From positions 248,001 to 312,000 of the forward strand of contig CAVWAL010000004.1 in NCBI GenBank assembly GCA_963752935.1: a stretch of DNA of 64,000 bases, given 5' to 3'. A program made the position numbers and the translations under genes. Below, in pieces: positions 1 through 8,970 of this stretch. Source of the stretch: RI-153 sp963752935. GTDB taxonomy: Bacteria; Chloroflexota; Anaerolineae; Caldilineales; Caldilineaceae. Positions within the stretch are counted from its first letter, which is position 1, and every line of letters starts with the position of its first letter. The notes beneath the pieces are model-generated. The model did no database searches and was not told the DNA's origin. It was given only the letters and a program-made list of their open reading frames with translations.

Positions 1-2303
1 CCAGCGTGCAGGCCAATTACCCCACGGTCTTTAGTGTGGCCGCTCCTGAACGAGGACCACGCCACGAACATCCGCGCCCCTACTTCCTGGGCAAACGGGT
101 CAGCCCCGAAGTGGAGGCAGACCTCGGCTTCGACGGCGACGGGGTCACCAATCTTGATCCTGCGGCGAATGTGGCGGATCGCGACCGTTACGATGACGGA
201 CTTGATCTCACCTCGGTGAACTTTCAAAACTGTCGCATTGGCACCCTGCGCGTGCTTGTCACGATAACGCCGCAGGCGTTGGCGCTGTTGCCCAACGGTA
301 TTGGGTACCTCAACCTCTGGGTGGATAGCAATCGCGACGGGGACTGGGCCGATCGCTTCGACTGTCCTTCGTCCGATGGGACGGCAAGTGCTGAAGCGCG
401 TGAACACATTGTGATCGATCAACAAGTGAATGCCAACGTCCTCGGCGCAGGGCAGCATGTCGTCCTGGTGACGACGACAGGTCCGGTCTCCTGGCCGGGG
501 GATCTGGCTCAGAAACCGGCCTGGCTGCGTGTGACCCTGAGTGAGCGTCCTTCGAATAAGCCGTTCACCACCTTTGGTGATGGACGCGGATACGACACTC
601 CGTTCCGCACGGGTGAAACCGAGGACTACCTGTTGCACCGCCAGAGCATCGAACCAAACGCAGATCCTACCGTCAACAAGCATGGCGAGATCTGGCCCGA
701 CTTCGACACCACCACCGGTCAGCGCCGCTGGCTCATTGGTTGGATTGTCAACTACGCCAACGCTGGGGCATCGGCCGCCAACAACGTGCACGTGATCGAT
801 ACCTACGCTACGCCGCAGACGCTGGTGGCCGAACATTCCATTCCGAACTACACGCCGACGGCCGGCGCTAACAGCCTCGACTATGCGGTGGGTACGCTGG
901 CGGCCGGTGGCAGCGGCCTGGTGATCCTGCGCACGTCGCTGCCGTGGAACACACCGCCCGGCACTGTGATCACGAACAGCGCGGTGATCACCAGCGACAA
1001 TGATGGCAATTTGGGCAATAACAGCAGCGTCGCGACTGTTTCTGTGCCCGTTCTGCCGCCCCTGATTGTCAGCCCAGCCGCGGGCAGCACCTGCACCGGC
1101 ACGGTGACTATCTCTGGTGTTGTGCAGCCCGGTGCTGTGGTGGATGTCTACGTGGACGGCGGCCCTGTCAGCACTGACATTAGCCCCGACGCCAACGGTA
1201 ACTGGACGGTTGTTGTTTCTCTACCGGACGGCACCTATGACATTCACGCCGTGGCCCGCGCCGGTGCTCTGACCAGCGCACCATCGCCCACAATCAGCCT
1301 GATCGTGGACAGCACCCTCTTTTGGGATCCGATCAGTCTGCGCTTTGAAGACGAAAACGGCCACGTCATTATTCCCAGCGGGCGGCTGGACGAATCCGGC
1401 TGGCAGATCTTCTTGCGGCCTGGGCATACCTACACCGCCACGTTGCGTGTCTGCTGTTCCGATCCCAATGCGCAGGTGACGATGGAATTGGGTGACGACA
1501 TCCTGGTGACGCTCACCGATCCCGATGCGGATCACATCTACAGCGGCGTCTTCTCGGTTGCCGTAGGCGGACGGCTGAACGGCACCGTGCGCATCTGCGT
1601 CACCTGTGAGTTGATCCGCCGCTGCTCTGACGGACAGGTAACCATCGATCCGGAAGGCACCGTTTTTGACGTGGTCACGGGTCAACCGGTGGACGCTGCA
1701 CTGGTCAGTTGTATGCAGTCTGGCAGCAGCGCTGCCAGTGGCGATGCAGCCTTCGTGCTGTGGCCGGCGGAGCCATTCGATCAGGTCAACCCGCAGACGG
1801 TGGCCGGAGACGGTTACTTCAGCTTCTTCACCCCGGCGGGCGTCTATCGTCTCGACGTGGCGAAGAGTGGCTACCAGCCCTACGTCAGCCCAGACCTGAC
1901 AGTGGTGGATGCGCCCGTTCACTTTGACGTGCCGCTCACGCCGATCCTGACGGGTGGGAGTGACGTGCAGATTTCGATTAGTGACGGTGGCTTCGAGCCT
2001 TCAGTCGTCAAGGTGGCCCCCGGCGCCACCATCGAATGGATCAACGCCGACAGCGGGTTACACAGCACTACCAGCATCACCCCAGCGGTCAGCTTCAACA
2101 GCCCGGCGGCGGCTTCGTTGAGTGCGGATAGCGGCGCCTGGGATAGCGGCCTGCTGGGGTCGGGGTCAACCTATCGACGACAGCTCAACGCCGTGGGCCA
2201 ATACACCTACCGCGACAGCCGCAATCCTGATCTCACGGCCACGATCATTGTGGAAGAGGTGGACACGACGCAGTATCTCTTCTTGCCCGCCGTGTCAAGG
2301 TAG
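1..2303 (+). CDS. Secreted multidomain surface protein, 5' partial, with C-terminal cupredoxin-like domain
   Basis: The frame is open to the left edge, so the N-terminus is missing and the GTG at 6 need not be a start. Domains in order, counted from that GTG: a GEVED-type module ending near residue 212 (motif GETEDYLL), a DUF11-like repeat (about 215-345), a bacterial Ig-like domain (about 350-435), a beta-rich stretch with paired cysteines, a carboxypeptidase-regulatory-like fold (about 555-650) and a plastocyanin-like domain (about 655-750, beginning SDGGFEPSVVKVAPG). The protein ends in LFLPAVSR, resembling the short hydrophobic tails I associate with exported Chloroflexota proteins. It is probably cell-surface or secreted. 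Substrate unknown. The stop codon lies inside or at the edge of a palindromic repeat. Confidence 0.85.
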   Translation, partial: SVQANYPTVFSVAAPERGPRHEHPRPYFLGKRVSPEVEADLGFDGDGVTNLDPAANVADRDRYDDGLDLTSVNFQNCRIGTLRVLVTITPQALALLPNGIGYLNLWVDSNRDGDWADRFDCPSSDGTASAEAREHIVIDQQVNANVLGAGQHVVLVTTTGPVSWPGDLAQKPAWLRVTLSERPSNKPFTTFGDGRGYDTPFRTGETEDYLLHRQSIEPNADPTVNKHGEIWPDFDTTTGQRRWLIGWIVNYANAGASAANNVHVIDTYATPQTLVAEHSIPNYTPTAGANSLDYAVGTLAAGGSGLVILRTSLPWNTPPGTVITNSAVITSDNDGNLGNNSSVATVSVPVLPPLIVSPAAGSTCTGTVTISGVVQPGAVVDVYVDGGPVSTDISPDANGNWTVVVSLPDGTYDIHAVARAGALTSAPSPTISLIVDSTLFWDPISLRFEDENGHVIIPSGRLDESGWQIFLRPGHTYTATLRVCCSDPNAQVTMELGDDILVTLTDPDADHIYSGVFSVAVGGRLNGTVRICVTCELIRRCSDGQVTIDPEGTVFDVVTGQPVDAALVSCMQSGSSAASGDAAFVLWPAEPFDQVNPQTVAGDGYFSFFTPAGVYRLDVAKSGYQPYVSPDLTVVDAPVHFDVPLTPILTGGSDVQISISDGGFEPSVVKVAPGATIEWINADSGLHSTTSITPAVSFNSPAAASLSADSGAWDSGLLGSGSTYRRQLNAVGQYTYRDSRNPDLTATIIVEEVDTTQYLFLPAVSR

Positions 2304-2308
2304 TAGCG

Positions 2309-2433
2309 TGTCAACGGTCACGTGATGGCAATTCCGTAGGGGCGCTGCTTGCTGCGCCCGGCACACTGTGGGCGCAGCAAGCAGCGCCCTTACCGATCAA
2401 ATCACGCTTTCGGCGTTCCTCGCCGCCGCATCA
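2309..2433 (+). repeat. Palindromic miniature element, family A, copy 1
   Basis: Its core is a perfect 20-bp inverted repeat (2340-2359 and 2370-2389) around a 10-nt loop. A near-identical copy in opposite orientation lies at about 10939-11057. The sequence GTAGTAGCG occurs directly on both sides (2300-2308 and 2434-2442), as a target-site duplication would. No coding capacity. It could also act as a transcription barrier behind the upstream gene. Confidence 0.85.
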
Positions 2434-2455
2434 GTAGTAGCGGATCGTACCTCAT

Positions 2456-2498
2456 CACAAAAAAGAGTCATCCCACGCCGGGATGACTCTTTTTTGTG
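2456..2498. terminator. Bidirectional intrinsic terminator
   Basis: A perfect 19-bp stem (2456-2474 with 2480-2498) and a 5-nt loop, with A-rich 5' and T-rich 3' flanks inside the stem. It separates the plus-strand surface protein from the convergent minus-strand FkbM gene and can serve both. Confidence 0.9.
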
Positions 2499-2570
2499 AC
2501 CGTTTCTCGTGCGGCGGCGTCGATACAATTGGTTCTAACCCGAAACGTCGGTTTTCAAAGAAAATCCACT

Positions 2571-3320
2571 TCAGGTCACTAATTTCGCATAGAAGTCGCC
2601 GGTTGGCTCGTCGATGGACATCTTCTCTAGCAGCGAGCGCATGGCGGCGGGCGTCAACCAGGTGGCTTCGCGCAATTGCTGGCGTTCCCCTACAGACCAG
2701 TTGAAGGTGTACTCTCCCAGCTCGGCCAGGCGGTCGATACAACTGAGCGAACCGGCGAGATCGGCGGGTGTGTACTCCAGCGAGATCAGCGGAATGGGCC
2801 GTGAGAGCCCTTGCAGGACGGCGTGCTCGAAGCCTTCCACGTCGATTTTGCAGAAGACGGGGAGGCCGTGCTCGGCGATCAGGCTGTCCAGAGTGATCAG
2901 CGAGACCTCGATCTCGTCGTCCCAGGTGATGTTGGCGAAGTCTGCACGTTGCTGCACGGCGTTGATCCACTGCGGTGAGAGGGTGGCGATGGTGGGATTG
3001 GCGGGATTGAGGTGAATGATGGCCTTGCCCGGCGCTGCCCCGGCCGCTGCCTCTACAAGCACGACGTTGGGATGGGCGTCGTAGAGGCGGCGGAGCAAAG
3101 CCATCAAATGCGGAAGTGGTTCCACGGCGACGCAGCGAGCGCCCATGCCCACCCACAGGCTGAGCCTGCTGCCCACATGAGCGCCGATATCAAAGCAGAG
3201 ATCCCCGGGGCGGATGAATTGCCCGTAAAAGCGCCGTGCCTGGAATCGTCTCCACGGTTGAGCGTAGTAAATAATCAGCGAACGGACGAGCCCCCATTGG
3301 CGCAGCAGTCGTTTGGTCAC
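2571..3320 (-). CDS. FkbM family SAM-dependent methyltransferase
   Basis: A 249-residue protein with the Rossmann SAM-binding motif DIGAHVG at residues 44-50, the acidic ribose-binding segment VEPLP near 66-70, and the FkbM hallmark KIDVEGFE at 158-165. FkbM enzymes O-methylate sugars, lipids or polyketides, so a cell-envelope glycan or secondary product is plausible. The acceptor cannot be read from sequence. It is the last gene of a minus-strand run, 10 bp behind the spermidine-synthase-like gene, and ends at the strong terminator at 2456-2498. Length is normal for the family. Confidence 0.9.
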   Translation of the reverse strand: MTKRLLRQWGLVRSLIIYYAQPWRRFQARRFYGQFIRPGDLCFDIGAHVGSRLSLWVGMGARCVAVEPLPHLMALLRRLYDAHPNVVLVEAAAGAAPGKAIIHLNPANPTIATLSPQWINAVQQRADFANITWDDEIEVSLITLDSLIAEHGLPVFCKIDVEGFEHAVLQGLSRPIPLISLEYTPADLAGSLSCIDRLAELGEYTFNWSVGERQQLREATWLTPAAMRSLLEKMSIDEPTGDFYAKLVT

Positions 3321-3330
3321 AGCGCATCCT

Positions 3331-4194
3331 TCAGATAGCGATTTTCATGATCCACTCGGCGAGGTGAAAGTGAAACTGTCTTCGTCTGTGCACTTCGATG
3401 GCGCGCTCAATCAAGGCAAAGCGGTTCAGACGAGGCTGCGCCGTGGCGAAGACAACATTCACTTCATCATGGACAGCGCAAACATAGACGCTGGGGAAGA
3501 GATCTTGCAGGTGTTGCAACCGTTCTGCGTGCCCCTCCGCCTTACTGTGTAGATTCATGGCGAGGACCCCGGAGGGCGTCAGCCGTTCGCGGCAGCTCGT
3601 GAAGAACTCCACTCCGGTCAGATGTGCGGGCGTCTTGCCACTGTCGGTAAAGAGGTCGAGGAGGAGCATGTCGTAGGAGGCGGGCGGCTGCGTCGACAGG
3701 AATTCGGCGGCGTCTGCGATTGTGATTCGGATGCGTTCGTCTGTGGGCAGCGCAGAAAAGGTGGTGGTTGCCTCTACCACTGCGGGGGAGATTTCAACGC
3801 AATCGATCGACACCGTGGGGAAATGATGGTGCATGATCAGTGGCAGCGATCCACCGCCCAGGCCGCTGACGAAGATCCGTTTAGGGTCCGGCTGCCAGAT
3901 CAACGCAAGCAGCATCGCCTGCGTATACCCAAGCACAAGCCGCAGGGGATCGTTCAGTTGCAAGATGCTCTGCACCCAGGTTGTGCTGGCCAGTTCTTCT
4001 TCCAACAACCAGAGACGCAGTTGATCTTCCGATTTGGTGAGCACGACAAAGTGCCCTGCCCACCATTCGGTGAAGAGTGTCTCATCTTCTTGCGCGCGCA
4101 CCCCGGCCAGTTGTCGGTGGATGCGTTCGAGGTTCTGTGCTTGCCAGGTAACCTCGTCTTCGATGGATAGCGAGGGTAGGCGCAGGTTGCTCAT
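3331..4194 (-). CDS. Spermidine synthase-like (SpeE-fold) protein
   Basis: 287 residues from the chosen ATG. The class I methyltransferase-type core has GLGGGSLP near residue 111, an acidic VEISP after strand 2, and LLLDLFTD near 180, the arrangement of the spermine/spermidine synthase superfamily. An alternative start at 4236 would add 14 residues and overlap the upstream gene by about 20 bp. I prefer 4194 (MSNLRLPSL) because homology-like sequence begins there. Whether it transfers aminopropyl groups is uncertain: many SpeE-like proteins are of unknown function, and the first 85 residues are unusual. A polyamine import and catabolism module lies 14 kb away. Confidence 0.75.
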   Translation of the reverse strand: MSNLRLPSLSIEDEVTWQAQNLERIHRQLAGVRAQEDETLFTEWWAGHFVVLTKSEDQLRLWLLEEELASTTWVQSILQLNDPLRLVLGYTQAMLLALIWQPDPKRIFVSGLGGGSLPLIMHHHFPTVSIDCVEISPAVVEATTTFSALPTDERIRITIADAAEFLSTQPPASYDMLLLDLFTDSGKTPAHLTGVEFFTSCRERLTPSGVLAMNLHSKAEGHAERLQHLQDLFPSVYVCAVHDEVNVVFATAQPRLNRFALIERAIEVHRRRQFHFHLAEWIMKIAI

Positions 4195-4214
4195 GTGGTA
4201 TTCCGGTTGCTCTC

Positions 4215-6079
4215 TTATTCCCACTGTAGATCCCACTGATTTGGGTCACCCGACATGGGGAAGAAGCGTAGAAATAGCTCGCGGGTCGCTCCTTCATCGA
4301 GGAAGAACTCGGCGTTGCCCGAACTGCTACGGAAGGCCGAACTGACCGAAAATTGCACACGTCCGGCCCGGATCAGGAACGAGACGCTTTCGCCCGGTTT
4401 GAGATCATACTCAGATGGGGCGTCGTCGGGCAGTCCGTGCTCGCGCACCGAGATTGTAAAGCGAATATCCTGATCAAAGGCGTTGGTGGCGATGAGCAGC
4501 GCCCGGCCCGGAGGAATGTTACCGTCCGCGGTTTCTTCCTCGGCGGGGACCTCTGTATCCACGTTCTCTTCGGCGGTTTGATCGGAAGCCTGATCCCCCG
4601 TTGCTGCGTCGCCGGCTGCCGCTGCCACTGGGACGGGCGTTGGATCGGCCAGTCGTCCGTCGGTGACCGGTGTTACGGCCAGGCTGTCGGTGGCGGCATC
4701 GCAGACGACGAACTGTGGCGTGTTGATCACCCACCCGCCCGCGGCCACACTTTCCGCCACGGCCAGCCAGTCTCCGACTGAGTTGCGCCCAATCGCGGCG
4801 AAGCGGCCCTCGTCGCTTTCTTGCTCGATTTGCGTCAACACCACATATTCTACGCCGGGGCCGGCGCGCACATTAAGGCGAGGCACCTGTGTCTGGCAGA
4901 TGATGCTGCCGCCTGGGGCGGACACCACAACTTCCTCCTGGGCCGGTGCTTCTTCCTCGGCAACCGGTGTCGGCGTCGGCTCAGGCGTGGGCGTGACCAG
5001 CGCAGCCAATCGTTCTTCTCCCAACACCAATTCAAGGACGATCGTCGTCACCGCGCTGTTGGGCAGGACACCGGGGTTGGTTTCATCGACGAGGGCGTAG
5101 TAGATGCCGCCGACGACAGGCTGGGGCAACCATTCGCAGACCGCCCGATTGTCTATACCCAGGCAACGGCGCAGATAAAGATCGCCGATTGCGACTTCTT
5201 CCTCGGCCGTCGGTTCGTCGAGCACTAGTTCGAGGACGTGGCTGTTTTCCAGTTCATACAGATTGTCGGCATACAGGAACCGTTCGGGGTGACCGGTGCG
5301 ATTCTGGATCCAGATCTGATTGTCGGGCGGTGGCGCGGCCTCTTGCAGAATGAGGCTCAAGGCTGCGCCACTTTCGGCGCCATTGACGATCTCGAAGAAG
5401 CCGTCCTGGCGCACGGGGTATGGATCCCAGAAACACGCCTCATCTGTGGCAGCGGTCGAATCGGTCTGCGCATCGATTTCGCAGTTATAGAGCGTCATCA
5501 CCGTGAGTGGACGCTGGAGCACGGCGCTGGTGGACCGTAGTGGCGGCAGCTCGTAAAGCTGACCGTCGAGGAAGAACGTGGCCGTGACCTCAGTGCGATT
5601 GGCCAGGATCGTCCCGGTTAGCACCTCGGTGTCGAGCAGTTCCACCACTGGCGGGCCGGCTGTCGGTGTCGGGGTGAGCGTAGGCGTGGCGGTCGCCAAA
5701 GGGGACGTCTCGCTTGTGCCGGTGTTTGCGCCGGTCACCGTCACCACCACGGTCACCGTCACCGGGACAACCGGCATACTGTCGCTGACAGTTTGCGTGC
5801 GCGTCGCGGTCACCGTGGCCGCGCTGCGCGTGGTCGTGATCCGTGGCGTGGGCGTCAGCCCGGACGCAGAGGTTGCCGCAGAGGTGCCGCAGTGGTCGTG
5901 GCTGTGCCCGTGGCGCGTCGAGTGCGCGTGGAGGTTGCGGTCGGCGTGGCCGTGCTGTCGCTTCCCTGGGCGTGGAGCGCTCCGTCGAAACTCAAGATGA
6001 GTGTCAGCAGCAGGGCCAGTCCGAGTCCGAGACTGATCCAGGTGCTTCGGTTGCGTTGGTGCAAGGCGTGATTATTCAT
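4215..6079 (-). CDS. Exported Thr/Pro-rich SH3-domain protein, interrupted by a frameshift
   Basis: The 5' part (ATG at 6079, RBS GGAGG about 10 nt upstream) encodes a clear signal peptide ending in LHAQG and a Thr-rich linker, then runs out of frame and stops at 5855. The remainder continues in another frame to 4215. Both frames read as the same kind of Thr/Ala/Pro linker between about 5880 and 5910, so one small indel there breaks a gene of about 620 codons. The main part has beta-rich domains, a second Pro/Glu-rich linker (TPTPEPTPTP) and a bacterial SH3 domain (LNVRAGPGVEYVVL). Probably a cell-wall or lipid-anchored surface protein. A sequencing error in the GC-rich repeat is the simplest explanation for the break. 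Confidence 0.75.
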
Positions 6080-6184
6080 GATCAAGGTTTCCTCCGTCCC
6101 GTCGATAGGGTGTCATTATAGCTGACACTTTTCTTACGGGTGAAACCGATGGGGAACGTAAGTGCAAAAAACTGTGACGCGATT

Positions 6185-7180
6185 TCATGCGCCGGCCTGA
6201 CCGGATGGTAAGAGGGTGATGACCTGACTGCGCAATTGTGCGATCTGGTTGGACAATTGAGGTTCGCGTTCTGTGCCCAATCTGCGTAAACGATGTTTGC
6301 GAAAAGCCAGTTCCACGAGCAGTTGCATGCGTCGCGCCTGAGCGCCGTAGTGTCGTGGATTCAAAAGCTTTGATCGTCGCCAACTGCGTGTCAACGAGGC
6401 GTATTCGTCCGCGGTCAGCAGATAGCCCACTTCTTCGCCTAGTTCCTGGCTGAGCCACTTTAATTCCTGCTGCCAGGTCAGCAGCAGCGCCAGCAAAACC
6501 AGCCCGACCCCCAGGATCGCCATGCCCAGGCTGAGCAGGATGCCGAATCCGTTGACAGCGCTGATGCTGGCGCCGAAGTTGTGAAGTGCGTGGGTCAGCA
6601 CCGCCGCACTGAAGCCGAAGATGACCCACAAGCGGCGGCCGGCGGCGGTCTTGCTATGGCGGGCCATGCCCAATCCAATACCGAGCAGACCCGTGTAGAA
6701 AGCGTGGTTGAGACCGAAGATCACCGAGCGCAGGAAGATCAGCAGCGTCAGATCGCCAAAGCCACCTTCACTGAAGGCGCCGACGTAGTAAAAGAAGTTT
6801 TCGGTCATCGCGAAGCCAAAACCGATCATGGCGCCGTAGGTCAAGCCGTCAAGGATCCCATCGAATTCATTGCGGAAGAGCCGGTAGATGAGGTAGACGG
6901 CGAAGCCTTTGATGAGCTCTTCGACAAGGGGCGCGACAATTGCCGTCTCCACCACGGATTCGGCCAGTGATCCCGGCACGTTGATCATGGGCGCGCCGAT
7001 GATGAGTTCACCGAGCAGGCTGGCCACAATCGCCGGGATCGCTCCCCACAGGAAGGCGACCACTACCATCCACGTTGGCTCGCGCTCATAGCGATCGGCC
7101 AGGTAAAAGGCCAGGGCGTAGAGGATGGTTGGTATCACGGCGGCGGTGAGACTCAGAGAAAAGCCCACAAAAACATCCAT
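6185..7180 (-). CDS. PrsW family glutamic intramembrane protease
   Basis: 331 residues from the ATG at 7180, which has GGAG seven bases upstream. Longer ATG/GTG readings begin inside the upstream gene. Seven to eight hydrophobic segments are visible. PrsW-family signature positions are present: paired glutamates EE at 87-88 (VEELIKG), MTEN at 125-128, NHAFYTG at 158-164 and HALHNF at 197-202. PrsW proteases cleave membrane-bound anti-sigma factors in Bacillus. The substrate here is unknown. The gene follows the PHP-domain gene by 41 bp on the same strand, so they may be cotranscribed. Confidence 0.87.
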   Translation of the reverse strand: MDVFVGFSLSLTAAVIPTILYALAFYLADRYEREPTWMVVVAFLWGAIPAIVASLLGELIIGAPMINVPGSLAESVVETAIVAPLVEELIKGFAVYLIYRLFRNEFDGILDGLTYGAMIGFGFAMTENFFYYVGAFSEGGFGDLTLLIFLRSVIFGLNHAFYTGLLGIGLGMARHSKTAAGRRLWVIFGFSAAVLTHALHNFGASISAVNGFGILLSLGMAILGVGLVLLALLLTWQQELKWLSQELGEEVGYLLTADEYASLTRSWRRSKLLNPRHYGAQARRMQLLVELAFRKHRLRRLGTEREPQLSNQIAQLRSQVITLLPSGQAGA

Positions 7181-7221
7181 AAAAGGCTCCGGGAATCGAG
7201 AGTAGCCAAGCGAAAGGGTAT

Positions 7222-7905
7222 CTATGCACGATGCTGCACGCCAGCATAGCGCACCGGGCGGACACGTTTGCGCCATTTGGCATACGTGCTGGCCAGGTGT
7301 GGCCAGAATGGACTGACCAGGCCCTGGGGCTGGGCCTGTGCCAACGCCTTTAAGAAGCTCTCGGCGTTGTCTTCAAACGGCGGCATCAGCAGATGACAGC
7401 GCCCCAGTTCGCCCAAGGTGTGGGCGTCGCTGCCCGCCGTGATCAACTTGCCCCGTTCGGTCGCCAGCCGCACTGCTGTCTCATTGTCGGCAGGTCGCAC
7501 ACAACGGGCGTTGCGCACCTCCAGGGCGTCAACGTCATCAAGTACGGTGAGCACATTCTCTAGCCCCATCGCCGAACGACGCAGCGTGTCGAGCGGATGG
7601 GGGATGCTGATCACGGCACCCTGATCACGCAGCCGCCGGATCGTCTCTTGCGGTGATAGCCCTTTGGGCACCGCTTCTTTGACGAAATAGCCGATGATCT
7701 CGCCGTGCGTCGTTTTGATCTCCTCGCCGACGATGATCAGATCGGGGGCCAATGATTTGGCGTGTAGCGCGCCCTCCAGGTTGTTATGCTCGGTAATGGC
7801 GAGCCTGTCCAACCCGATCGCGCGTGCCCGCGCAATGACCCTCTCAGGATGACTGAGACAGTCGCGGCTAAAAATCGTATGAGAGTGTAGATCGACTTTC
7901 CACAT
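7222..7905 (-). CDS. PHP domain metal-dependent phosphoesterase
   Basis: 227 residues with PHP metal-binding motifs in order: DLHSHT (5-10), TEHN (38-41), GEEIKT (about 61), SIPHP (about 100) and GSDAH (about 160). These bind the trinuclear metal centre of a phosphoesterase of the TrpH/YciV type that hydrolyses small phosphate esters or nucleotides. The C-terminal 30 residues are basic and outside the fold. Genes on both sides are close, forming a minus-strand series with the YbhN-like and PrsW-like membrane proteins. Confidence 0.88.
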   Translation of the reverse strand: MWKVDLHSHTIFSRDCLSHPERVIARARAIGLDRLAITEHNNLEGALHAKSLAPDLIIVGEEIKTTHGEIIGYFVKEAVPKGLSPQETIRRLRDQGAVISIPHPLDTLRRSAMGLENVLTVLDDVDALEVRNARCVRPADNETAVRLATERGKLITAGSDAHTLGELGRCHLLMPPFEDNAESFLKALAQAQPQGLVSPFWPHLASTYAKWRKRVRPVRYAGVQHRA

Positions 7906-7965
7906 AGCCTGTCTTTCGTGTTGTCAAGGAAGAAGCGAGGGTAGGTGTCGGCTCTCGTAGACATC

Positions 7966-8958
7966 TCAAACCTCCAGTCTCTCCGTTTTTCCAGGGGCGC
8001 TCTCTGCGCCGTTGAGCAGCTTCGGCCACAGGAGCAGGCTCACCATGCCGATGGCGACGCCGAACCAGAGTGTTGCAAAGCGGATCAACAGTGCGGCGGC
8101 GCTGGCCGGTGTGCGCGCCATCCCCAGGATCTGGCCGGAGAGCGCCACCAGCGAACCTTCGGTGCCGCCCAGGCCGCCGGGTGTGGCGACGACGGCCCCT
8201 ACGACCGTGCTGATGCTAAAAATGAAGACCGCCATCAGCGCCATTTCCCAGTCCGGCGCGACGCCCATGCCCAGCAGCACCAGATAGTAGGCCAGTCCTT
8301 CACATAGCCAACTGAGCACGCCGATGCCCACGGCAATGAGCAGATTGCGTGGCCGCAGCAGCCGGTAACTGCTCTCGTAAAATTCATGCAACCCGTGCGC
8401 AAAGCGGTTGACCACGGGCAACTTCTCGCCGAAGTTGAGCATCCACAGCGCCAAGGGGCGCACCTGCACCAGAAGGATGATCCCCAAGATGGCGAGCAGC
8501 GCAACCGCAGCCACCAGCCGGGTGGTGGCGTCGTGGAAGGCGAAGAGGCCCAGCCCGGCCAGGATCAGCATGGCCAGCCCGTCGGTGAGCCGTTCGGCAA
8601 GCACCACCGGCGCCGTGATGGACATGGGCGTGCCGGTAAGGTTCTTCACCATGTAGCTCTTGAGGAATTCACCCACCTTGCCCGGTGTCATCACCATCAA
8701 CATGCCCACTGCGAAGATGCGGCTGCTCTCTTTGCGACTGATCGGCACCCCGATCAACTGCAGATACCAGTGCCACTTCAACAGGCGACCGGCGTAGTTG
8801 ATGAGGGTCAAGCCAAGCACGGCCGGCAACCAACTCCAGGGGAAGTCCGCCAGGGTCACTGCCAGTGCCTGCCAATCGGCGTAGAGGATCAGCACCATGT
8901 AGACGACCAGCGCCAGCAGCAACGACCACAGAAACTTGGTGCGCAGTTGAGCATCCAT
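7966..8958 (-). CDS. YbhN/AglD family (LPG-synthase TM region) membrane protein
   Basis: 330 residues with about eight transmembrane segments. The family's conserved loop MTPGKVGEFLKSYMV lies near residues 89-103, and ERLTDGLAML is near 120. This is the lysylphosphatidylglycerol synthase transmembrane-region (flippase-like) family. The members I know are implicated in lipid or glycolipid translocation or glycosyl transfer, but few have a proven activity. The gene starts 12 bp behind the molybdoenzyme gene on the same strand. Confidence 0.85.
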   Translation of the reverse strand: MDAQLRTKFLWSLLLALVVYMVLILYADWQALAVTLADFPWSWLPAVLGLTLINYAGRLLKWHWYLQLIGVPISRKESSRIFAVGMLMVMTPGKVGEFLKSYMVKNLTGTPMSITAPVVLAERLTDGLAMLILAGLGLFAFHDATTRLVAAVALLAILGIILLVQVRPLALWMLNFGEKLPVVNRFAHGLHEFYESSYRLLRPRNLLIAVGIGVLSWLCEGLAYYLVLLGMGVAPDWEMALMAVFIFSISTVVGAVVATPGGLGGTEGSLVALSGQILGMARTPASAAALLIRFATLWFGVAIGMVSLLLWPKLLNGAESAPGKTERLEV

Positions 8959-8970
8959 AAGCGCGGGGTG

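Noticed and set aside
4194..4236. ATG at 4236 as start of the spermidine-synthase-like gene
   Set aside because: It would overlap the upstream gene and add residues without similarity. The ATG at 4194 fits the start of the fold better.
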